A stretch of 15,302 nucleotides of DNA. It comes from Caldifarciminota bacterium UBA2202. Lineage in GTDB: Bacteria > Hydrothermota > 32-111. Every line of letters starts with the position of its first letter. Within the stretch, counting starts at the first letter, position 1. Positions 12,831 to 15,302 of the stretch are shown here, piece by piece. The position numbers and the translations under genes are program-made. The notes below the pieces were generated by a model. It ran no database searches. It was not told the origin of the DNA and was given only the letters and a program-made list of their open reading frames with translations. The stretch is taken from positions 1 to 15,302 of the forward strand of contig DCUY01000029.1 in assembly GCA_002327905.1 (NCBI GenBank), in the 5' to 3' direction.

Positions 12831-13679
12831 TTGTTAGACAAAGAAAAAGAGATGAAGCAGGAGATAATGAAGGAAAATTTCAAAAAGATAAAACACAAAA
12901 TACTCGTGCTGAGCGGAAAGGGCGGAGTGGGAAAATCAACAGTAACTGTAAACACTGCTTATGCTCTTAAGGCGAAAGGATACAAGGTCGGAATACTTGA
13001 TATAGACCTTCACGGACCCTCAATTGCCAAAATGACAGGCATAGAAACAGCTCGGATTGAAGGAGATGAGTCGGGCCTCTTAAAACCGTTGAAGACAAGA
13101 GACGGAGTTGATGTTATTTCAATATCGCCTATGCTTGAAAAATCAGACACTCCTGTGATATGGCGCGGGCCTCTGAAGATGAAGGCGATACAGGAGTTTT
13201 TTGATTCAGTCAATTGGAGCGAACTTGATTATCTGATAATTGATTCGCCTCCGGGGACTGGCGACGAGCCTCTTACCGCCTTGCAGATAATTGAAGGAAT
13301 AGACGGAGTAATAATAGTCACCACTCCGCAGGATATAGCCACATCAGATGTCTCCCGTTCGATTTCCTTCGTAAAAGCTATGAATAAAAGGATTCTCGGA
13401 CTGGTGGAGAACATGTCCTATTTCATCTGTTCGAAGTGTGGTGAAAAGCATTTCATATTCGGAGAGGGGGGAGCGGAAAAGCTCGCAGAGAAATACAATC
13501 TTGACATTCTCGGGAAGATACCAATTGACAAGAGAATAATGGAGCATTCGGACTCAGGAAATCCTATCGTAATTTCAGAGAAGGATTCGGAAAGTTCCAA
13601 GGAATACATGAAGATTTCCGAAGAGATAATCAAAAGAACAGAAGAGGGTGACAGCACCGGCGAAGATAATCACGGTTGA
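12831..13679 (+). CDS. Mrp/NBP35-type Fe-S cluster carrier ATPase (ApbC family)
   Basis: 282 residues from TTG 12831, four bases after AGGAGG (12821-12826). An ATG at 12852 is a less likely start because it lacks a ribosome binding site. The protein is a full-length Mrp: deviant Walker A GKGGVGKS (29-36, signature K30 and catalytic K35), DIDLHGPS (57-64), Walker B/switch II IDSPPGTGDE (137-146), TTPQDIA (164-170) and the cluster-bridging CxxC at C200-SK-C203, after ENMSYF. Mrp/NBP35 dimers hold a bridging [4Fe-4S] cluster through CxxC and pass it to apoproteins. It lacks the N-terminal DUF59 domain found in some relatives and the ferredoxin insert of its two operon neighbours. It is last in operon B, and a role in loading the many [4Fe-4S] sites of both operons is plausible. 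Confidence 0.92.
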   Translation: MLDKEKEMKQEIMKENFKKIKHKILVLSGKGGVGKSTVTVNTAYALKAKGYKVGILDIDLHGPSIAKMTGIETARIEGDESGLLKPLKTRDGVDVISISPMLEKSDTPVIWRGPLKMKAIQEFFDSVNWSELDYLIIDSPPGTGDEPLTALQIIEGIDGVIIVTTPQDIATSDVSRSISFVKAMNKRILGLVENMSYFICSKCGEKHFIFGEGGAEKLAEKYNLDILGKIPIDKRIMEHSDSGNPIVISEKDSESSKEYMKISEEIIKRTEEGDSTGEDNHG

Positions 13680-13852
13680 TTTCACAATAAAGCGCTTAAG
13701 CATTTTCAAAACTTGACTTATTTGCATATTTGAATTGAAATTTAAATAATTTAACAAGGATGGTTATGAAAAAAGAGTTAAAAAAAAGAGAGAATCAAGG
13801 TATTTCTTCTTGAATTTAAAAATATAGGGATTAAAATAAAGAAAAAACAGAA

Positions 13853-13880
13853 TTGACAGACACAGATTTATCGTTATAAT
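13853..13880 (+). promoter_or_regulatory. Sigma-70 promoter of the peroxiredoxin gene
   Basis: TTGACA at 13853-13858 and TATAAT at 13875-13880, both perfect, with a 16-bp spacer. Transcription should start near 13887, giving a leader of about 30 nt. Confidence 0.85.
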
Positions 13881-13888
13881 TATTATTG
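13874..13888. promoter_or_regulatory. PerR/Fur-like operator 1, over the -10
   Basis: TTATAATTATTATTG matches the Bacillus Per box TTATAATnATTATAA at 12 of 14 fixed positions, recalled from the literature. It overlaps the -10, a usual repressor position. AT-richness raises the chance of coincidence, but the second site nearby and the peroxide-scavenging gene support it. Confidence 0.5.
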
Positions 13889-13890
13889 AA

Positions 13891-13905
13891 TTGTAATTAT
13901 TACAA
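13891..13905. promoter_or_regulatory. PerR/Fur-like operator 2, in the leader
   Basis: TTGTAATTATTACAA is a perfect 7-1-7 inverted repeat just downstream of the expected transcription start. It matches the Per box at 12 of 14 positions, and the two differences are a compensating G/C pair. It is centred 17 bp from operator 1, and AAAAGGAGG begins at its end. Confidence 0.5.
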
Positions 13906-13916
13906 AAGGAGGAAAA

Positions 13917-14573
13917 ATGGAAAACAAAGGAATCCCTCTTCTTGGGGACATGTTTCCGGAAATGACGGTGGTAACAACCCACGGAGAGATTAATCTTCCC
14001 AATGATTTTGCAGGCAAATGGTTTGTTCTCTTCAGTCATCCCGGTGATTTTACTCCTGTATGCACTACCGAATTTTATTCATTTCAGAAGAAGATTGATG
14101 AATTCAAAGCGCTTAACTGCGAACTCATTGGACTCAGCGTTGACCAGGTCTTCGCCCACATAAAATGGGAGGAGTGGATAAAGGAGAATCTTGGAATTGA
14201 AATAACATTTCCGATAATTGCCGATACAGGCGCTGTTGCTGACAAACTTGGACTTATACATCCGGGAAAAGGAACGAACACTGTCAGAGCTGTCTTTGTT
14301 GTAGATGCTTCAGGCCACATAAGGATAATGCTATACTATCCTCAGGAGCTTGGAAGGAATATGGATGAAATATTAAGAGCTGTCAAAGCAATGCAGATTG
14401 CAGACAAAAACGGTGTGGCTATGCCTGCAAATTGGCCAAACAATGAACTTATAAAAGATGAAGTAATCATACCTCCCGCAAAAGATGTAAAGACTGCAAA
14501 GGAGAGACTTGAAAAAGAAAAGGAAGGCAAGTGGAAGTGCTATGACTGGTGGCTATGCCATAAGAAACTGTAA
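13917..14573 (+). CDS. Peroxiredoxin, Prx6/archaeal thioredoxin-peroxidase type
   Basis: 218 residues, reducing H2O2 and organic peroxides. The active site HPGDFTPVCTTEF (41-53) has P42, T46 and the peroxidatic C49 of the PxxxTxxC motif; the conserved Arg is R124 in TVRAVFVVD. The long C-terminal domain (about 160-218) marks the Prx6 group. It carries two more cysteines, C208 and C214 (KCYDWWLC), placed as in archaeal enzymes such as that of Aeropyrum pernix. They can resolve the sulfenic acid, so it is a 2-Cys mechanism on a Prx6 frame. No reductase is encoded beside it. AAAAGGAGG lies just before the ATG. It has its own promoter, operators and terminator, so it is monocistronic. Likely induced by peroxide. 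It fits the need to protect the Fe-S operons next door. Confidence 0.94.
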   Translation: MENKGIPLLGDMFPEMTVVTTHGEINLPNDFAGKWFVLFSHPGDFTPVCTTEFYSFQKKIDEFKALNCELIGLSVDQVFAHIKWEEWIKENLGIEITFPIIADTGAVADKLGLIHPGKGTNTVRAVFVVDASGHIRIMLYYPQELGRNMDEILRAVKAMQIADKNGVAMPANWPNNELIKDEVIIPPAKDVKTAKERLEKEKEGKWKCYDWWLCHKKL

Positions 14574-14590
14574 GGCAAATAAAATGAATT

Positions 14591-14616
14591 AAAAAGGAGC
14601 TTTAAGCCCCCTTTTT
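14591..14616 (+). terminator. Rho-independent terminator of the peroxiredoxin gene
   Basis: AAAAAGGAGC, loop TTTAA, then GCCCCCTTTTT form a stem with one internal mismatch/bulge and a closing T-run. It starts 18 bases after the peroxiredoxin stop. The A-run before the stem means it could work less well in the other direction too. Confidence 0.75.
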
Positions 14617-14672
14617 GATTGCCATTCAATTTAATTATGTGTAATGAAAGATATATAACAAATTTTTTCATC

Positions 14673-14701
14673 TTGACTTGCTGAAATTTTTATTTTACTA
14701 T
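14673..14701 (+). promoter_or_regulatory. Possible sigma-70 promoter of the alkyltransferase gene
   Basis: TTGACT (14673-14678) and TACTAT (14696-14701) with a 17-bp spacer. It would give a leader of about 150 nt before ATG 14860. A second, poorer candidate (TTGAAT at 14756 with TAAAAT at 14776) lies closer. Which is used cannot be decided. Nothing else is seen in 14617-14859. Confidence 0.4.
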
Positions 14702-14859
14702 TTTAATAATTTTAAAAAGCCGTTATGTAAGAACAAACGATTATTAAAAACAAAATTGAATTAATATTTTTATCGTAAAATCTATAAAACAATCTTTGCA
14801 ATGCCTTAGAATCGCGAAAGAGCTGAAAATTTGAATCATAGAAACAATAAGGAGAAAAG

Positions 14860-15302
14860 ATGAATAAGGGATACTGCAAATGCAAAATGGGGGCGGTTGA
14901 GATAATAGAAGATGATGACGTTATAGTATCACTCAATTTTACGGACGGAAAGATTAAGAAGACCGATGATTCGCCTCTGATAAAAAAAGCAGTTAAACAG
15001 GTTGAAGAATATTTTGCGGGGAAGAGAAAAACTTTTGATCTGCCGGTAAAAGTGAGCGGAACACCTTTCCAGCAGAGAGTTTTAAGAGAGGTGATGAAAG
15101 TCGGATACGGAGAGACGGCATCCTATCAAGACATTGCAAAAAGAATAGGAAACGAAAAAGCAGTGAGGGCTGTCGGTGCGGCAAACAGACAGAATAATGT
15201 GCCTCTCATAATTCCATGTCACAGAATAATTGGCAAGGACATGTCAGTCAAGGGCTATGCCGGCAAACAGAGAATCAAAATTTTCCTCCTCACTCTGGAA
15301 AA
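14860..15302 (+). CDS. ogt: Methylated-DNA--protein-cysteine S-methyltransferase (O6-alkylguanine-DNA alkyltransferase), 3' end beyond window
   Basis: The frame is open from ATG 14860 (AAGGAG seven bases upstream) to the end of the window, 147 codons so far. It transfers the alkyl group from O6-methylguanine in DNA to its own cysteine, a suicide repair reaction. Visible are the domain start SGTPFQQRVLREV (66-78), the helix-turn-helix TASYQDIAKRIG (86-97), the RAVGAAN hinge (103-109) with N109, the acceptor Cys C120 in IIPCHRII, and GYAGK (132-136). The last is usually GYAGG in relatives. Only a short C-terminal piece should be missing. There is no Ada-type regulatory domain at the N-terminus, so the Ogt type is more likely, and the symbol is by family only. 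It is separated from the peroxiredoxin by a terminator. Confidence 0.93.
   Translation, partial: MNKGYCKCKMGAVEIIEDDDVIVSLNFTDGKIKKTDDSPLIKKAVKQVEEYFAGKRKTFDLPVKVSGTPFQQRVLREVMKVGYGETASYQDIAKRIGNEKAVRAVGAANRQNNVPLIIPCHRIIGKDMSVKGYAGKQRIKIFLLTLE

Noticed and set aside
12719..12970. 83-codon frame across the DUF134/Mrp junction
   Set aside because: Overlaps two well-supported genes in another frame and gives a Lys/Arg/Gln-rich translation with no domain.
6302..13679. Nitrogen fixation (nif) cluster
   Set aside because: NifX-fold and radical SAM proteins are present, but there is no nifH, nifD, nifK, nifE, nifN or true NifB; these families occur widely in non-fixing anaerobes.
13760..13813. 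17-codon small ORF (MVMKKELKKRENQGISS)
   Set aside because: No good ribosome binding site or promoter; AT/GA-rich chance frame in the spacer before the peroxiredoxin promoter.
1..15302. CRISPR arrays, tRNA or rRNA genes, riboswitches, prophage genes
   Set aside because: No regularly spaced repeats, cloverleaf or rRNA-like segments, recognisable aptamer cores or phage proteins were seen on either strand.

Overview
The window reads as a piece of an AT-rich bacterial chromosome, probably from an anaerobic or microaerophilic lineage. Bacterial features are strong Shine-Dalgarno sites (mostly GGAGG variants), three near-perfect TTGACA/TATAAT promoters, overlapping stop/start operons and a Rho-independent terminator. 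Arg codons are mostly AGA/AGG. Iron-sulfur proteins and a peroxide-scavenging peroxiredoxin suggest an oxygen-sensitive lifestyle. The species cannot be named from the sequence; an uncultivated deep-branching phylum is a guess. All intact genes are on the + strand.

Region 1 (1-5937), signalling and envelope. A GC-richer leader (1-120) precedes a weak promoter and a large protein. That protein has two class III cyclase domains, a STAND-type ATPase and a long TPR array, the layout of soluble adenylyl cyclase (ADCY10/sAC). Next come decayed remnants of a membrane-bound PAS sensor kinase (about 4149-4654). A secreted or lipidated TPR protein follows, translationally coupled to a CGGC-domain protein with several cysteines.

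Region 2 (5938-9310), operon A. A 225-bp element with 29-bp perfect terminal inverted repeats lies just upstream of a consensus promoter. The operon encodes a 2[4Fe-4S] ferredoxin with a Gly/Arg-rich tail, a COG0731-like radical SAM enzyme, a NifX-fold (PF02579) protein and an FAD/NAD(P) disulfide-reductase-like flavoprotein.

Region 3 (9311-13679), operon B. A solo copy of the same repeat sits upstream of another consensus promoter. The operon encodes a DUF5320 Gly-rich protein, two MinD-type ATPases each carrying an inserted 2[4Fe-4S] ferredoxin module, two more NifX-fold proteins, a UPF0251/DUF134 helix-turn-helix protein and an Mrp/NBP35 ATPase. Both promoters carry the palindrome (TAGCATATGCTA or a one-base variant) directly abutting the -10, over the expected transcription start. 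A and B therefore look like one regulon for Fe-S or metallocofactor handling. No nitrogenase genes are present. DUF134 is the obvious candidate regulator.

Region 4 (13680-15302), stress and repair. A Prx6/archaeal-type peroxiredoxin has two PerR-like operators at its promoter and its own terminator. It is followed by the start of an O6-alkylguanine-DNA alkyltransferase gene cut by the window end.
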